Of a DNA stretch of 64,000 nucleotides, positions 46,681-57,577 are shown piece by piece; position 1 is the stretch's first letter; every line of letters starts with the position of its first letter. The notes beneath the pieces are model-generated. The model worked only from the letters and a program-made list of their open reading frames with translations. It was not told the origin of the DNA and did not search any database. Made by a program: the position numbers and the translations under genes. The stretch is from assembly GCA_036250195.1 (NCBI GenBank), contig JAVHZZ010000010.1, forward strand, positions 81,699,257 through 81,763,256, written 5' to 3'. Origin of the DNA: Mixophyes australis (taxonomy: Eukaryota; Chordata; Amphibia; Anura; Limnodynastidae).

Positions 46681-47042
46681 GTAATATAGATTCAAAGACG
46701 ATGGCTGCATTGCCAATATGCATAGATGGAGAGGAAGACAATCTGTTTTGTGTTTAGAATAAATGAAGGCCTACCAACGAAGAATTAAACAGTTTTTTTG
46801 GATGATTTATTACCTCAACAATTAGATTACTTATCTCTAAAACAGTTGGAGCACTAAATTGGGTTATTTTAGGCACAAAAACATGTATTTTCCAACAAAA
46901 TAGCAAAACAAAACCAAACAAAACCAAAACCAAAACCAAAACACGCAATGGCGGTTTTGCAAAACCAAAACCAAAACACGACGGTAATCCAGATCCAAAA
47001 CCGAATCCAAAACCAAAACACGGGGGTCAGTGACCATCTCTA

Positions 47043-47832
47043 CTTTCAACACACAATTGCCATACATTTCAAGCGATTAAATGCCCATTTCATTAATTAC
47101 ATCCTTTGGGACAAACTCAGTCAATTTGCTATTGTCTACTTAACTGATTTTATGATTTATTCTTCAAATCTAATCTCATAATGTTCATTTGTCAATTCTG
47201 TTCTCATATACCTTCAAGAAAATTATTTATATGCCAAACATGAGAAATGTGTCTTTGTACAATAACAGGTTCCGATCATGGGATACATTACTTAGGAATC
47301 GGATCTTCGCATGTATCCTACCTAACAAACTAACTGCAGGTGTGGCCACAAACCACATGTCTAAAAGCTATGCAAACTTTCCTCGGGTTCACTAAATATT
47401 ATCAACAATTCCTCAGAAATGATTGCTTCTACCCCTGCTCTCATCAACAAAAAGGCAAATTTGGTCCTTCTGAAGCAGTGTCATCTGTCCAATTCCTGAA
47501 GGAAGCTTTCTCTACAGCTTCACTGCTGAGACATCAAGCGTAGGTGCAGTTCTATTACAGTGCAGTAATAATGGCTTAACCTCACCCATTTGGATTTTTG
47601 TTTTAGCAAATACATTGTTGTCTGCTAAAACTACTCCTTTGGAACTTTTAGCAGTAACGCTTGCCTTGGAAGGAGCACTTCACCCAATTATCCTATATAT
47701 GGATCATAAAGAAAACTCCAGTATCTTCCAACTGCTCTGTGATAAAATACTGGACAAGCTGGATGCCCATTTTTATTTGCCTAGTTGCAATTCAACCTCA
47801 CTTATTATCTTGGATACACAAACTTTTGAGCT
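47043..47832 (+). pseudogene. Ty3/gypsy RT and RNase H remnant (continuation)
   Basis: After the TSD the RT continues in broken frames. NYILWDKLSQFAIVYLTDFM near 47094-47150 corresponds to the FVVVYLDDIL catalytic region, with Thr replacing the first Asp. ENYLYAKHEKCVF near 47219, then LKAMQTFLGFTKYYQQFLR near 47359-47415 follow. RNase H-like sequence is TTPLELLAVTLALEGALHP and LYMDHKENSS near 47630-47720. Together with 42640-43847 this is one dead element on the plus strand. Confidence 0.85.
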
Positions 47833-47834
47833 TA

Positions 47835-48190
47835 GGCTGGGTACACACTACAGAAAACGACTGAAAGTCCCGATCAGCATGGCGATTCATGTGTTGACAC
47901 TATACACGTTTTACCAGATTTACCTTCAGATCTGTGTTCTTCATCTGTCATAACCATTGTTTGAAAAGATTGTGACTCTTTAAACTCTATAGAGATCTGC
48001 CTACACTGCTGGTCATGAGAGCATACACACTGCAGAATTTGTACAACATCGTTCCATCATTTAAAAAGATTTTTAGTCCGTTTATCAAATCAAGTCAAAC
48101 GATACAAGGTGCTTTGGAACGATAAAACATGATCGTGGGAGTGAACACACTTATGTGGTATCGGACCTAACGGATCATGTGATTGGATTA
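47835..48190. mobile_element. hAT-like MITE fragment, GGCTGGGTACACACTAC end
   Basis: The left terminus GGCTGGGTACACACTACAGA and following AAAACGACTGAAAGTC resemble the ends of the element at 55743-56461. A matching right terminus is not present, so the copy looks truncated. It follows directly on the gypsy RNase H relic. Confidence 0.6.
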
Positions 48191-48756
48191 GATCCGTCTA
48201 ATGCTCACAGAAATTAAGGGTGGGCAAAAAAATATAAAAATAATAAACATTTTAAAAGCATTTTCCTTTATCTATTGTAATAATTTCTTATTTACCCACA
48301 AATTTTTTTTTATTGCTAGAACGTTTGCGACCATACGGTATATACCTGCAAATGTAAGTATTGTCGAAGTCAGCAAATTGGATAAAGTCATTTCAATTAA
48401 TATCGAGCAAACTTGGTTGTCTTTGTCTGAAATTATGCGTAGAGCACGCTACGGCGTGGAAGGGCGTATCCAGCTGCAACACGTGGCAATAACAAGGTTT
48501 TACATATTACTCACTTTTACACGAACATACACACTTGTAAATAGTACACATTAATTGTATTTGCAACACATAGTTATTTATGTCGAAATACAGTAGTATT
48601 TATGTTTAATAAGATAAGATATATGCATTCAAGTGAAACCCAAGGTTCAGGTAGCAGGAACTGTGTCATGTTTAGTATCATTTTAATCTCCTATTCATCA
48701 GCAGTTGTCCGGTTCATTCGGCGAAGAGATCGCACATTGCATACTCTAGTTAGTGA
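48191..48756. other. Unassigned sequence before an LTR-like unit
   Basis: A 117-codon frame at 48201-48554 has no recognised domain. It could be internal retroelement sequence, given the adjacent LTR-like unit, but no motif supports this. Confidence 0.35.
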
Positions 48757-49213
48757 TGTTAGAGAATAAATGTTTAAAGTGATACTGACTATAAAATGCT
48801 AATAGACTAGTTGAAACTGGAGTCTTGGCGGGAAAGTCGGAGCACATCCCCTGGAGAGAAAACCCCCCACCTTTGGATATTTTGGTTTGAACTGGCCTAT
48901 GACCTGCAGTACACTGGACCTTCCTGAAGCCTGGACCAATAGAAGCAAGCCACACCATCTGCATTGTTTTACTGTATTCACTGACTGCATATAAGCAGGA
49001 GCTTTGGGCTTAGTGACCAGTCTTCTTTGACCATAGACTTCAGACCTGAATGACTGTTCACTCGATCCAGAGCGCCTGCGATGAGTAACGGCTGTACTTA
49101 TTATTATTTCGCTTGAATTATTCTGCTACTTTTGGATAATAAATCTTTGTGCGTTGGAAACACAAATCGAGATTCGACAATCGTTATTGGATAGCGACAA
49201 AACTTGCATAACA
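48757..49213 (+). mobile_element. Solo LTR-like unit
   Basis: It begins TGTTAGAGAATAAATG and ends CTTGCATAACA, so it has TG...CA ends with TGTTA/TAACA inverted tips. A TATA-like TATAAG is at 48990-48995, followed by GAGCTTTGGGCTTAGTGACC as a likely transcript start region. AATAAA is at 49138-49143. The 457-bp length suits an LTR. Flanks do not give a clear TSD and no coding retroviral domain adjoins it, so the retroelement class is unknown. Confidence 0.6.
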
Positions 49214-49562
49214 GTATTAATTCAAATTTAAAAGCCTGTGCTTTTCATTTGAGAGGTCACAGTCCCATTCTATGCATGTTAATATTTCTCTGAGCTGCTG
49301 AACTGATTAAATTTAGTCTTTCTGAAACGTATTGTTTTTGTAGCTCCCCTACAAAACATCTTATGAAAACATGAGTCAAATGTTATGATGTTGTGATTAA
49401 TTTTATTTAAATGCCCCTTTAGGGCTTGTTCAAACTAGATTTTAGCATCTGCTTCAAAGAAAGTGAAATTAGGATGCGCTGAAAGTCTGTCTGCCACTTC
49501 TAAACTGCACAGTGAGCTAGAGATGATTGATTTATATTGTTACTCTGGAGCAAGCTAAAGCC
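49214..49562. other. No recognisable feature
   Basis: AT-rich non-coding DNA between the LTR-like unit and a V-SINE. Confidence 0.55.
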
Positions 49563-49889
49563 AATCATCATCATCAGCAGTTGTTTATATAGCACCACTA
49601 ATTCCGCAGCGCTGTACAGAAATCTCTCTCACATCAGTCCCTGCCCCATTAGAGCTTACAGCCTAAATTCCCTAACATACGCAAAGACTAGGGTCAATTT
49701 GATAGCAGCCAATCAACCTAATAGAATGTTTTTGGAATGTGGGAGGAAACCGGAGCTCCCAGAGGAAACCCACACAAACACGGGAAGAATATAAAAACTC
49801 CACACAGATAAGGCCATGGTCGGGATTCAAACTCATGACCCCAGAGCTGTGAGCCAGAAGTGCTAACCACTGAGCCACCGTGGTGCCCA
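49563..49889 (-). mobile_element. V-SINE, minus strand, near full length
   Basis: On the plus strand it reads (ATC)n, ATATAGCACCACTAATTCCG, TTACAGCCTAAATTCCCTAA, then TGGGAGGAAACCGGAGC and the head complement CACTTCTGGCT... with GTGCTAACCACTGAGCCACC. All V-SINE parts are present. Confidence 0.92.
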
Positions 49890-50212
49890 TAATGCATACA
49901 TTTTTTAATCTTTCCTTGTGTGGTGGTCTTTAGCGTTCTCTATATGTGAATAGCTGAGGTGTGCTAACCTCATTATCACCTCATGTGTTTTCTGACCACA
50001 CCCCCAACCCCCTTCTATAGCTCTAGATTCACACAGCTGTGCATGTATTTCCGCCACAGCACAAAGGTGTATGGAGCAAGATGAGGCCATTTGTGGTGGA
50101 GCAGACGTGTGCTCTGTCCGATTGGATGATTTGGGCACTGTGCAGCTGTTCATTGCGAAGTACAGAGTCAAAACAATGCTGCGCCTGGTTTTGTGGACCT
50201 TTGCAAAAATAA

Positions 50213-50388
50213 GGGGCTAAATTTACTAAACTGCGGGTTTGAAAAAGTGGAGATGTTGCCTATAGCAACCATTCAGATTCTAGCTGTCATTTTGTAGAAT
50301 GCACTAAATAAATGACAGCTGGAATCTGATTGGTTGCTATAGGCAACATCTCCACTTTTCCAAACCCACAGTTTAGTAAATATACGCC
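50213..50388. mobile_element. Palindromic MITE family 1, copy 4
   Basis: Left arm TTTACTAAACTGCGGGTTTG and GATGTTGCCTATAGCAACC; right arm mirrored with only a few differences. AAG flanks both sides as a possible 3-bp TSD. Confidence 0.9.
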
Positions 50389-50730
50389 AAGATCTCAATT
50401 TACAGAGTGAGATTAGTGAAATAAGATAAAGGGATGAGGAGGTCATAGTTCATAGCTACGTCCACTCCGTAAAAGCATTTGATTTTTGCACCAGCTCTGA
50501 TGTAGCGGAGGTTTGGACTCTATTATATTTTTAATAAGATGCATTTAGCCCCTTTACAGTTGCACTTCGGTGAAAAAGTATATTTTTATGTTCACTTTGC
50601 CCAATATAAAATAAAGCTTCAAACACACAAAGTGCCACATGTAACAATACCAGTTCCAGTGTACCCTCATTCTTATGGTTAATTTAATCCATAACTGTGG
50701 ATAAATCAAGCAATATTTTCATAGAAATAC

Positions 50731-51058
50731 GGTAGCGTAGTGGTTGGCGCTTCTGCCTTACAGCACTGGGGCCATGAGTTCAATTCCCGACCATGGCTTT
50801 ATCTGTGAGGAGTTTGTATGTTCTCCCCGTGTTTGCGTGGGTTTCCTCCGGGTGCTCCGGTTTCCTCCCACACTCCAAAAACATACTGGTAGGTTAATTG
50901 GCTGCAAACAAATTGACCCTAGTCTGTGTGTCTGTCTATCCGTGTCTGTGTATGTTAGGGAATTTAGACTGTAAGCTCCAATGGGGCAGGGACTGATGTG
51001 AGTGAGTTCTCTGTACAGCGCTGCGGAATTAGTTGCGCTATATAAATAAATGGTGATG
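50731..51058 (+). mobile_element. V-SINE with 10-bp TSD
   Basis: ATAGAAATAC precedes the element (50721-50730) and follows it (51059-51068). It has the complete set of parts: head GTAGCGTAGTGGTTGGCGCT, B-box region GAGTTCAATTCCCGACC, central TTCTCCCCGTGTTTGCGTGG, and tail TATATAAATAAATGG. It is among the youngest copies here by its clean TSD. Confidence 0.95.
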
Positions 51059-51068
51059 ATAGAAATAC

Positions 51069-52280
51069 AGAAATGTTTACTTTAATGTAAAGGGTTGTTT
51101 TTAAGTGGTAGGTAGTGGACTTTTGATGTGAAGTTTACACGTTTGCATGCTGTGCCTCATTAGATTTTCTGCCTTCCATCACACCTAGGCGCATTTGTAG
51201 TTTCCGAACCATCTCCCAAGAGCAGAGAGTAGGCGAGCACCAGTTAAGTGTCTAAATAGTTCTCTTGCTTTCACCATTTCAGAAAGCAGCAGCCTTTTAG
51301 TATTCATAAAAGTATAATACCTTTGTCAGAAGTGCTTGTTTCAGTGCTCCTATTTTTACCTGGACAGTTAAACTCCCTAATAATGAGATCTGCATTTTGT
51401 TTTGCTGTTTTTTTAATTGCATTAATTATTTCATTTCTGTAGATCCTTGAATTCTTGGCGACTTATATCATTCAGTCAGCACTTTATTGGTATATTTAAG
51501 GTTAATTTACGGAAGCTACAAAAATGTAAGCCTCCATGATGCTTTGTGGTATTTTCGCGCCAATTTGCCTGTTTAAATGAGAAGGGCATGGACCAGTGCT
51601 GCAAGAAGCCATTGTCTAAGTGGGTGTTTGCATCATCCTATGGGAATCGCTGTGCGAAACTGGACAGATTATGGTGTTCCTACATGAATACTGACTTCTG
51701 TGCCTACTTGTGCTCTTTTAATGGACAGATTTAGATGAGGTTCTTGAGTTCCAAGAGGTGGTAAGAGTGCATTTATAGGTAAGTTTTCTATTTAGTGGTG
51801 GACCACATCATTTTTTTTGGTCCTCTAAAAGGATTATACATACATGTTTATATGCACAATTATACTAATGTAACAAAAACAAACAAATGTACAATAGTGA
51901 CATGTAATAACGACGATAACAATGTCCCCTCATCCTCTTAAGTTCATTTATTGAGTTTTAGGAGAAAAAAGGAGAAGGGAGAAGTGAGAAGTGCTAAATT
52001 AAGTGGCGGATGTTGATGAGACATTTTTGCTGATTCCATTTTATCCAAAATAGTGGGTGCATCTTCATTTTGATCAGCATATGCAAATTCCCCCTAACTG
52101 TACCATATGCTGACAAAACATATTATAGCCAGCAGTGACAGGCAAATCAAATGACTAGCATATAATATTCAACATGACCAGAATATAATAGTAACAAATT
52201 AAATGACCAGCAAATTAAAGGATCAACATATCAGTACCAAGAAATGATCAGCATAGAATAAAAAAGTACACAAAGCATAA
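51069..52280. other. No recognisable feature
   Basis: A 62-codon Cys-rich frame (51546-51734) has no recognised family. Otherwise AT-rich. Confidence 0.5.
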
Positions 52281-53000
52281 TATGGCTTGGGTACGAAATG
52301 TTGACAATGAAAATGTTGACATTCAGAATGTTGATACCATAATGTTGACATTCAGAATGTTGACATGTTCATTAGGTCGATAGGGTTAAATGTCAACAGG
52401 TTGACTGTCAAAATGTTGACATAAAGGGTTCGATTTAAACCAGCAAAATCGACGCTGGCAAAACAGTTAAGGAAAATGTAAATAAAAAAATGTACAATGG
52501 TGTGTGTGTAAATAAAACACACACACCATTGTAAAATTTATTTAATTGAAATAAGCACCCCTACACAAACCCCCAGTTACCATCTTTATTACTCACCTAC
52601 ATCCAATGGTCTTCATCTGTCATATATTCAAGTGATCCTTGCTTGGCAAAACAAAAAACCCAATTATACAATGTTAAACCTATTCTAATGAGCTCCCGAT
52701 GCAAAATAAGCTCTCAGATGCATTGGTTCTATTTATAACATGGGAATATCCAACGGCTTGAACTCAAGCAGCACGCTTTGTTTCATATTTACTCCTGTTT
52801 GATTTTGGTTGTTTTACTGTATTGCCGTTGGTATTGACGGTTTAAATCTAACCCGTTATATCGACATTGTGACTGTCTACTTTATAACATTCACAATATC
52901 GACATTTTAACCCTGTTGACCTAATGAACATGTCAACATTCTGAACATCAACATTATGGTGTCAACATTTTCATTGACAACAATTTATTATATCCCCATA
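52281..53000. mobile_element. Long-TIR palindromic element with AATGTTGACA repeats
   Basis: The left ~190 bp (TTGACAATGAAAATGTTGAC, GAATGTTGACATGTTCATTA, GGGTTCGATTTAAACC) is mirrored by the right ~190 bp. Within each arm the motif AATGTTGACAT repeats several times. The centre holds a small hairpin, ACAATGGTGTGTGTGT ... ACACACACACCATTGT, near 52496-52535. No ORF with a domain. Confidence 0.85.
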
Positions 53001-53107
53001 ATATAGTCCCATTAAAATCTCCACTTTTCAGGTTAAGCCATAAACTGAAAGAAGAAGGTAGAGCTTATACATAATAGCACCTTCCCACAAGCTTCTTACA
53101 AGCATGT

Positions 53108-53845
53108 TGTGACAGGATGGACCTCCTATGCCACCCTGTCACAGTGCTGGAGACCGACTGGGCTTACCTTTCCCCCATCTTCTTTCTTTATCCCAACTGT
53201 ACCCATCTAAACACAGTGGAGGTGCTCTGGAGCCACCACTAGTCTCTTTTTAAGGACACCTAGAACCGCTTCCTTCTGGGTAACTTTTGATGCTAGTCTA
53301 CCCCCTTGCTGGGCACCTGGGCTGGTACCCCTGAACTATTCCTTCAGATCAGGGTTGCTGTGGATGGCCCCCCTGGTCTATCACACTGGCCAGAGCTGCA
53401 GGGAAGCGGGCAGAGCATTGGTACTAGATACTAGGTTCCAACCTCAGAACAGCCGGATAATAGATTAGAGTGGTCTAATCTGTAAATCACAGGAATTACA
53501 ACAGATAAGTAGGCGTCAAAGGAGGATCTTGAAGCAGTGATGTTTTATTAGTTCAAGTAATCCTTGCATGGACAGTTACACACTAGTTTGAGGTACTAGT
53601 GATTTCCAGAAGTTACAGATGAATTAATACAATACATGGTCAATCAGTGCTCTTTTTATACAGTTTTGCACACATAACCTGGCATGAGGTAACCCATCCT
53701 CCTGCCCTTCTAACCAATCCAGGCTGATTCATGCAGCCTGCAAACCTTTTTACATTGCTGCTACATGGGCTGTCAGGGAGAGCCCATGTAGCCAGAAAGT
53801 CTACAGCATTTAAAGATGGCCGCAGACACTTGAGGCCCAGTCACA
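53108..53845 (-). mobile_element. Solo LTR, minus strand (738 bp)
   Basis: On the minus strand it starts TGTGACTGGGCCTCAAG and ends GGTCCATCCTGTCACA, so it has TGTGAC/GTCACA inverted tips. TATAAAAAGA lies at 53651-53660 and AATAAAAC near 53542-53549, in the correct order for U3-R-U5. CATGT and CATGC flank it, a candidate TSD with one difference. No internal coding region adjoins, consistent with recombination to a solo LTR. ERV or gypsy origin is not decided. Confidence 0.75.
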
Positions 53846-53850
53846 CATGC

Positions 53851-54594
53851 CTTAGTAAAATAATTGCTTAAGTGTTTTCATATGCAATTCCAAGAAAATA
53901 TCTGTTATTCAACCCATGAGTAAAGACTATTTTTAAGGAGACGTACTGTTCGACAAAGATATTTTTGGTCCTTTTTATGTGCCTATATTCATTCTCTGAG
54001 GAACCTCAAATGCAGTAGCATGTGCAGGGCCATGCTTTCAGTACAAAGCCTGACTTCTCTATTGTTTTCTTGACATTGTAAGTTTCAGAATACCAGCAGT
54101 GTGGAGTTTTGTGTGCAGCTGTGCTGTCCAACGCACGCCAAGGTGCATGCCCATTTCACCAGCTTTGAAACTGCCAACTGCCAATCAATCTGCTCCTGAT
54201 TTTGTAAGTTTGTGGATACACTTAAACATTTTCATGGTAGAAAGTGTGAAAACATTTAAATCCAAACTACTGTTGGGGCCTGAGCTGTATGCTGGCTTCT
54301 TGCCTTTATGTGTAACCCAACCTGCTGCCTTTTATACACCTCTTAGGGAGCTGTGTCTTCGTGGCCATGTAAATGTTGGGATGCAGACTTTGGCTGGAAT
54401 GATCCAGTCCTTCTGAGCCAGTATCATTTAGGTGAATCGATTAAAGAATGTTTACTTTGTTATCCTACCTCTGAGTCCTTGGAAGAGAAAAGATGCAGGA
54501 ATGTGTCTGTTTGACCACATTCCTGTCTGTGGTTAGATATCATAGAGCTAATGCAAATTGCATATAATAATAAATAATATATTTATCTTCCTCT
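53851..54594. other. No gene recognised
   Basis: A 105-codon frame at 54099-54416 lacks any motif I know. No repeat boundary was seen. Confidence 0.45.
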
Positions 54595-54635
54595 CTCATT
54601 TGAAGTACCACAAGGCTCAGTCCTAGGTTCACTGC

Positions 54636-54896
54636 TCTAATTTGCACCCCTTGGGCTAGATTTACTAAGCTGCGGGTTTGAAAAAGTGGGGATGTTGCCT
54701 ATAGCAACCAATCAGATTCTAGCTTTCTTTTATTTAGTACCTTCTACAAAATGACAGCTAGAATCTGATTGGTTGCTATAGGCAACATCCCCACTTTTTC
54801 AAACCCGCAGCTTAGTAAATCTAGCCCCTTGTGTTGTAACATGGTTTTGTCCAGGAGACTGAAATAAGAAGTTTCTTAAGTTAAGATCCTTAATGA
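54636..54896. mobile_element. MITE family 2 right half, interrupted
   Basis: CTAATTTGCACCCCTT and, after the inserted MITE, GTGTTGTAACATGGTTTTG ... CTTAATGAATCAGGC match the right half of family 2 at 58038-58130 (CATTTGCACCCCTTACATTG, AACATGGTATTGC, ATAATGAATCAGGCCC). It lies within the L2 relic and was itself hit by MITE family 1. Confidence 0.75.
54653..54828. mobile_element. Palindromic MITE family 1, copy 5
   Basis: GGGCTAGATTTACTAAGCTG at the left is an exact inverted repeat of CAGCTTAGTAAATCTAGCCC at the right. The arms are almost perfectly complementary. CTT flanks both sides. Arm identity makes it the youngest copy here. Confidence 0.93.
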
Positions 54897-55742
54897 ATCA
54901 GGCTCCAAATGTATATATTCTCTCTCACCATCTGTATTGGCCCATGTTACTGAATGTCTTTATTCCATTTCATCGTGGACATCCACTCACCACCTTAAAA
55001 TTAATCTTTCAAAAACTGAGCTGATAATGTTCTCATCAACCAATAGAAGCTACCTACCTAACATCTCTCTATTTCTGTTGAAAACACAACAATAAACCCT
55101 ACCGCTCAAGTTTGCTGCCTAGGTGTTATCCTTGACTCAGAACTGTCCTCTGCTCCACACAGCCAATCTTTATCCAAATCCTGTTACAGAGATGCAAATA
55201 TCTCACACAAGTCTCTGCACAAACTTTAATTCATGCCCCATTGGGGTTGATGCAGAGGGTGACGTTTGCCAGTTTGTGTAGAATATCTTACGGGAAATCA
55301 CATCAGCCCCATTATCTACTGCATTACCTATTGCAATTCCATCCTTACTGATCTCCCCTAACCATACTCACACCTCCACAATATTGAATGCAGCGGCTAG
55401 ACTAAGTTTACTTGTTGCAAAATATCTCCCAACTCGCCCCCTCTTTTCTGCACAAGATCTGCGTCTCTCATCCACACTCATTACCTGCACATATTCCCAA
55501 TTACAGGACTTTATTCATGCTGCAATCATCTGTGCAATGCCCTCCCTTGCACTCCTTTAGCCCCCAATATTCCCTGCAAACTCACCTCTTCAGGCAAGCT
55601 TTTTCCAAATTATCCTCCTAACCTCCCTAGGATACTCTACCCAATTACCATCCCCCTACACAAATTTTACATGTGGCCTCTTTCTATGCTCAATCAACCC
55701 TCTGACTCCCAGACCAACAGTGCTGTGCAACTGATTCACTAA

Positions 55743-56461
55743 GGCTGAGTAAACACTGTATTTTCTGCAGATTATTGGGTCAATCAAACAATAAACGACC
55801 ATTTTATCAGATATTGCATTAGTGTGTACGCTCCAGCGATGGACGCAGATCGTTCCAGGGGCAAACGCAGAATTTGTAGAGGGGGGTTTCCATACCACGC
55901 CGTCAGTGCGCGTGACCAGCATACATGGGAGCGTGACTATACTATTAGACAGTGCTTGACTACTCTCCAACTCTTCCTATCCCCATAATATACATGCAAT
56001 GCTGCGTGCACTACTGTTAGGTGCACACAATTCTCCCTATTCAAGCAGAGCTGTGTGAAGCGGAAGCAGGGTCCAGCCACCTCAATTATACAGTGTCCCA
56101 GGCTTGGAGGGGGGTTTCCAGGCACTAAGAAACCCTCCTCGGTTTGCCTATGCACAGATCATCATTTAATGTGCTTGTTCAACAGAACTATAAATCTCGT
56201 TCAACTATGGGACGACGTCCTTCCAATTCTGCAGTGTGTATGCACTCCCGATCAGGATCTCCATAGAGTTTACAGAGTCATGATCTCTTTAGCCGATGGT
56301 TATGAAGAGCACATATCTGAGGGTAAATCTTTTAAAATATATATAGTGTGTGCGCATGAATCGGCATACTGATCGTGCCTTTTTTTTTTCCAGTCGTTTC
56401 TACAATTGTTAAAGATAACACACTGGCCAGAAAATTATGTAGTGTGCACCCAGACGTAGCC
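55743..56461. mobile_element. hAT-like non-autonomous element with a nested element
   Basis: Left GGCTGAGTAAACACTGTATT...TTTCTG and right CAGAAAATTATGTAGTGTG ... TAGCC are inverted. The same left end family occurs at 47835. About 400 bp belong to it and ~300 bp to the element inserted at 55854-56154. A clear TSD was not found. Confidence 0.7.
55854..56154. mobile_element. Nested DNA transposon (301 bp)
   Basis: Ends CCAGGGGCAAACGCAG and GGTTTGCCTATG are partly inverted. CAGATCGT (55846-55853) and CAGATCAT (56155-56162) flank it, a 7-of-8 TSD of hAT length. GAGGGGGGTTTCCA occurs near both ends. It is related to the element at 4421. Confidence 0.65.
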
Positions 56462-56705
56462 TGACAAAACAGTTATTAGTCTTGCAATCTGGCTGGACCA
56501 ATATACAATATGTGGCACTTAACCCCATCTATTAAACTCCTATTTTCCTATAGATTGTAAGCTTTTGGGCAGGGCCTCTTACCTCAATGTTTGTCTGTTT
56601 ATACCCAGTCTCTTTTATTATGTTTGTTCCGAGATATAGGGCACTACAGAATATCTTGGCACTATGTAAATAAATGTTAATAGTAATAATGATTATAATA
56701 ATCTA

Positions 56706-57278
56706 TATAACTTAATTTGAAATACTCACTTAAAAAACGTGACCGAACCTGTTTTTTTTTCAATTCTTACATGTTAATCTGCTTGTGTATTTATTTCAGT
56801 ACCAATTCTAGATTCACTCCAACTATCAAAACAGTTATCTTAAAACAAGTGCCAAAGATTTGTTCAAATAAAAAGAGAGTTGCAGCACTTCCTCTAAGCT
56901 GGCAAAACCTCCCAGAAACCATGCAAATTGATTTCACGGAAAGTAAATGATGTTTGATGTTCCACAAGACAAAGCATTTGCCCTCAAATGACCCATAGGT
57001 TAAAGTTCAACATCTCTGCAGAGATACTAAACAACTTTACTTCAGAACCCAGTGACAGCCGCCTCCAAAAACAAACCCATTCATAAGAAGATTAAACCAG
57101 ACTACCAAAGAGCTCCAGATTGATATCTTAATAGAAATTATAGTAGATAACGATAAACCCACATTTGCAAAAAAACAAAAAAACAATATAAGGGAACATG
57201 ACAGTGGTAGAACCTACTGAAAATGTGACCAGCAGCAGAAGATAATTTAAAATTTCCAGTGTAGTGTGAAAAGCCAAT
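56706..57278. other. No recognisable feature
   Basis: A 77-codon frame at 56717-56950 has an FTPTIKTVILKQVPK-like stretch with no family I can name. Confidence 0.45.
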
Positions 57279-57483
57279 GGGGCTGATTCAATTAGCCGCA
57301 AGGTTCCGTAGGAACCTAGCAACTATTTTCTGCACTTGTAACTAGCAATTACAGTAATGAAAACTTTGCACAATTTTGTTTGCATGCCTATGAGGTGCAA
57401 ACATAAAATGAATGAAGACAACATCACACGGAAACATAGCCATGAGGTTACTAGGGAACCTCGCGACCTATAGAATTGGCTCC
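57279..57483. mobile_element. Short inverted-repeat element
   Basis: GGGGCTGATTCAATTAGCCG and the right-end complement GGAGCCAATTCTATAGGTCG are similar, and CAAGGTTCC pairs with GGAACCTCG. Probably a MITE of the frog GGGCTGATTCA type. Confidence 0.5.
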
Positions 57484-57577
57484 TTTGCATTTGAAAGTCC
57501 TATAATTCTCTGACAGGGTGAATGAAGCTGCCAAATCAATTCCAAGATGAGCATGAGCCAAAAAAGAAATACAAATA

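Larger units (their letters stand above)
43848..47042 (+). mobile_element. TAGAGATG-hAT family, copy C: 3.2 kb with arrays and ORF
   Basis: Ends TAGAGATG and CATCTCTA are flanked by the perfect 8-bp TSD CTTTCAAC (43840-43847 and 47043-47050), diagnostic of hAT. Order inside: a CpG-rich 5' part with two palindromes (43863-43880; 43905-43932); a 14-unit array of exactly 100 bp; a small ORF pair; a second ~100-bp array; and a CCAAAACC-rich 3' part. No transposase catalytic domain or BED finger is seen, so it is probably mobilised in trans. It sits in the RT of a gypsy relic. Confidence 0.93.
54595..56705 (+). pseudogene. Old L2-clade LINE relic with nested insertions
   Basis: [12 protein letters not shown] at about 54604-54640 is the RT motif upstream of YADD. 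After an inserted MITE pair the frame resumes with LKINLSKTELIMF near 54990-55030 and GVILDSELSSAPH-like sequence near 55115. The C-terminal region (LKTHLF-like, here LQTHLFRQAFSKLSS) is near 55580-55620. A tail with ATTGTAAGCTTTTGGGCAGG and ATGTAAATAAATGTTAATAG at 56555-56690 completes it. The catalytic YADD is lost in the interrupted part. Insertions: MITE-in-MITE at 54636-54896 and a transposon pair at 55743-56461. Confidence 0.85.
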
